Origin: PALSA-1004 sp963829085
GTDB lineage: Bacteria > Pseudomonadota > Gammaproteobacteria > Burkholderiales > SG8-41
DNA length: 64,000 bases
Direction: 5' to 3'
Assembly (NCBI GenBank): GCA_963829085.1
Contig: CAWHHJ010000017.1
Span: 186,001 to 250,000 of the forward strand
Shown: in pieces, positions 62,588 through 64,000 of the stretch
Numbering within the stretch: position 1 is the stretch's first letter
Layout: each line of letters starts with the position of its first letter
Made by a program: the position numbers and the translations under genes
The notes under the pieces: model-generated
The model's database searches: none
Seen by the model: only the letters and a program-made list of their open reading frames with translations
Told to the model about the DNA's origin: nothing

Positions 62588-63715
62588 TCAAAGACTCATG
62601 CGATAGCGGCGCACGAAAGTTCGATCGATGCCATCCTTCCATCGCCACACCCAAGCGCCTTCCAGCGCCAAAGGTCCGTACGACAGTACGGCGCGCTTGT
62701 CACCAGTACTGATCAACGCCAGCGCACGCGCTTGCGGCCGATAAGGGCTTAGGGAATTGTTCGTCAACGTGCTTCGGAGATTTCGTGCAAGCGGAGACCC
62801 CTGACGCACGGCGTATACACCAGACTTCGGATAATCACGCGGGTGCATTACTGCGCAATCCCCCGCCGCAAACACGGCAGTGGCCGATATCGATTGCAGG
62901 TTTGAATCGATCATTAAAAATCCCGCGGGGTCGACCGCGAGGCCTGAAGCATGCATCCACGGCCATGGCGTAGGTCCGGTTGCATATACGACGGTATCAG
63001 CTACTATGCGCTGACCGCTTTCCAGCGTAATGCAAACGTCATTGACGTCCACGACTTTCGTGAGCAAATGTACTTCGATGTTACGCTCGACGAGGATGCG
63101 CTCGAATAACCGTTGCACTCGCCGATTGTGACCCGGCAATATGCGGTCACTGTCCGTAAGTAAAATGTACTTAATCGTCGCGCCAAGCTTTTGCAGCCGA
63201 TGCTGAATCGCAAGCAGCACTTCGACGCCGCCTGCGCCACCCCCGACGACCGCAATGGTCGATAACTGTCCGGCGCGGGCGCGCAAGACCAGACTTTCAT
63301 ACTTGTGGAGAAACGCATCGAGCGGTCGAACTGCCAACACGCTGTTGGAATGGAGCGCGTTACCCGGTATCGCGGTTGAGCTACCCACATTGAGAGAGAG
63401 TACGTCGTACTCAATGTCGAAACCACTCAACAGACGCGCTTGGCGCCTGGAGGCATCAATGTGCGTACATGCACCCTCGATGAATGTGCAGCGGGCGTGT
63501 TGCGCGAGGGCTTGCAGATCGATCTGACACTGCTCGCGCTCGTAGTGTCCGGCCAAGACGCCAGGCACCATACCGGAATACGTCATGCAGGGCGCATCGC
63601 TGACCAAAGTCACGTCGGCGTTGTCGATAGGATTGTTACCAAGCTGACGCAGTACTTCGACATGACTGTGTCCCCCGCCGATCAACAGCAGGCGCTTGAT
63701 GCTACGCTGCGTCAT
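62588..63715 (-). CDS. FAD-dependent pyridine nucleotide-disulfide oxidoreductase, SelD-associated type
   Basis: A 375-residue flavoprotein with two dinucleotide-binding motifs: LLLIGGGHSHVEVLRQL (9-25) for FAD and IAVVGGGAGGVEVLLAI near 154-170 for NAD(P)H. SDAPCMTYSGMVPGVLAGHY and FAAGDCAVMHPRDYPKSGVYAVRQG are typical of the NDH-2-like domain that in some bacteria is fused to selenide water dikinase (SelD). Here it stands alone and lacks the SelD part. A role in quinone or selenium metabolism is possible but unproven. Converges on tyrS. Confidence 0.82.
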   Translation of the reverse strand: MTQRSIKRLLLIGGGHSHVEVLRQLGNNPIDNADVTLVSDAPCMTYSGMVPGVLAGHYEREQCQIDLQALAQHARCTFIEGACTHIDASRRQARLLSGFDIEYDVLSLNVGSSTAIPGNALHSNSVLAVRPLDAFLHKYESLVLRARAGQLSTIAVVGGGAGGVEVLLAIQHRLQKLGATIKYILLTDSDRILPGHNRRVQRLFERILVERNIEVHLLTKVVDVNDVCITLESGQRIVADTVVYATGPTPWPWMHASGLAVDPAGFLMIDSNLQSISATAVFAAGDCAVMHPRDYPKSGVYAVRQGSPLARNLRSTLTNNSLSPYRPQARALALISTGDKRAVLSYGPLALEGAWVWRWKDGIDRTFVRRYRMSL

Positions 63716-63881
63716 TGCGAGCTAGGGGCTCGCCGGCGTCATGTGCGATATCGGCGAGGCCACGGCTGAACCCGTACAACTCACGCGATTCCCGCGACCG
63801 AAACGCTCGGGTGCAGAGAGGACCCTACGCGCGCCAGATCATGATGCGCGACTTGGATCGATCTATAACGCTCGACCGCGG

Positions 63882-64000
63882 CTAGTCCGGTGCCTTGCCC
63901 CACAGTTGCTTCAGCCGTTCATCGCGTCCGCAACCGCTGCGATAGTATTTGTATCGCAGCGGATTCGTTTTGTAAAAATCCTGGTGGTAATCTTCGGCCG
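63882..64000 (-). CDS. msrA: Peptide methionine sulfoxide reductase MsrA, C-terminal end (5' end outside window)
   Basis: A frame without start enters from the window edge and ends in TAG at 63882. The 39 residues AEDYHQDFYKTNPLRYKYY, RSGCGRDERLKQLWGKAPD match the C-terminus of MsrA, including the resolving cysteine region. MsrA reduces methionine-S-sulfoxide in oxidised proteins. The 166 bp between it and the FAD oxidoreductase start hold nothing recognised. Confidence 0.9.
   Translation of the reverse strand, partial: AEDYHQDFYKTNPLRYKYYRSGCGRDERLKQLWGKAPD

Overview
The window is a gene-dense, moderately GC-rich stretch of bacterial core chromosome. Gene content and order point to a betaproteobacterium (Burkholderiales/Nitrosomonadales-like): rplM-rpsI-argC-erpA-anmK-M23 peptidase-tyrS, metX-metW with a SAM-II riboswitch, ahcY with an SAH riboswitch, amtB-glnK next to ubiK-comM, gshA-gshB next to EIIA(Man)-HPr-EI, and mreBCD-mrdA-rodA-rlpA beside gatCAB. 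This placement is inferred from recalled gene orders. No rRNA, tRNA, insertion sequence, prophage or CRISPR array is visible. No gene-free stretch reaches 300 bases; the longest (52006-52291, 58186-58444, 54188-54430, 12870-13095) are described under their sites or hold nothing I recognise.

Layout. 1-4456: MidA-type methyltransferase (cut by the window edge), pteridine-reductase-like SDR, ttcA, and an alanine-glyoxylate-type aminotransferase with an in-frame HTH at its N-terminus. 4508-9415: a putative signalling locus, in which an adenylate cyclase-FHA protein converges on a three-gene operon of two exported CsgG/LpoB-like proteins and a membrane Ser/Thr kinase. 9571-14262: SMP-30 protein, then the SAM cycle (metK, SAH riboswitch, ahcY, metF). 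14374-19886: lipid A acyltransferase, GNAT, dapF-DUF484-xerC, rlmI, yidD. 20050-24607: metal (probably zinc) locus. 24623-26714: hslVU behind a sigma32-like promoter. 26760-33388: cell-elongation operon. 33477-36894: gatCAB. 36901-41596: DUF4124 protein, pyrE, xth, D-amino-acid PLP enzyme, ampG. 41603-43480: metW, metX and a SAM-II riboswitch with terminator. 43542-48463: regulatory PTS and glutathione synthesis. 49187-52182: amtB-glnK-porin operon with a sigma54 promoter and NtrC-like site. 52292-64000: ubiK, comM, MFS, OsmC, ribosomal proteins, argC, erpA, anmK, M23 peptidase, tyrS, FAD oxidoreductase, msrA end.

Two themes stand out. First, the methyl cycle is under two riboswitches: SAH sensed at ahcY-metF, SAM sensed at metX-metW, each with a promoter placed so that the RNA starts in or just before the aptamer. 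Second, seven genes (Ser/Thr kinase, ahcY, lpxL-like, gatB, DSD1-like enzyme, ptsI, comM) are interrupted by nine single-base frameshifts, seven of them insertions. Several are normally indispensable and each becomes full length when one base (three in lpxL) is corrected. I read these as residual indel errors in the assembly rather than gene decay, and annotate each gene over its full span.
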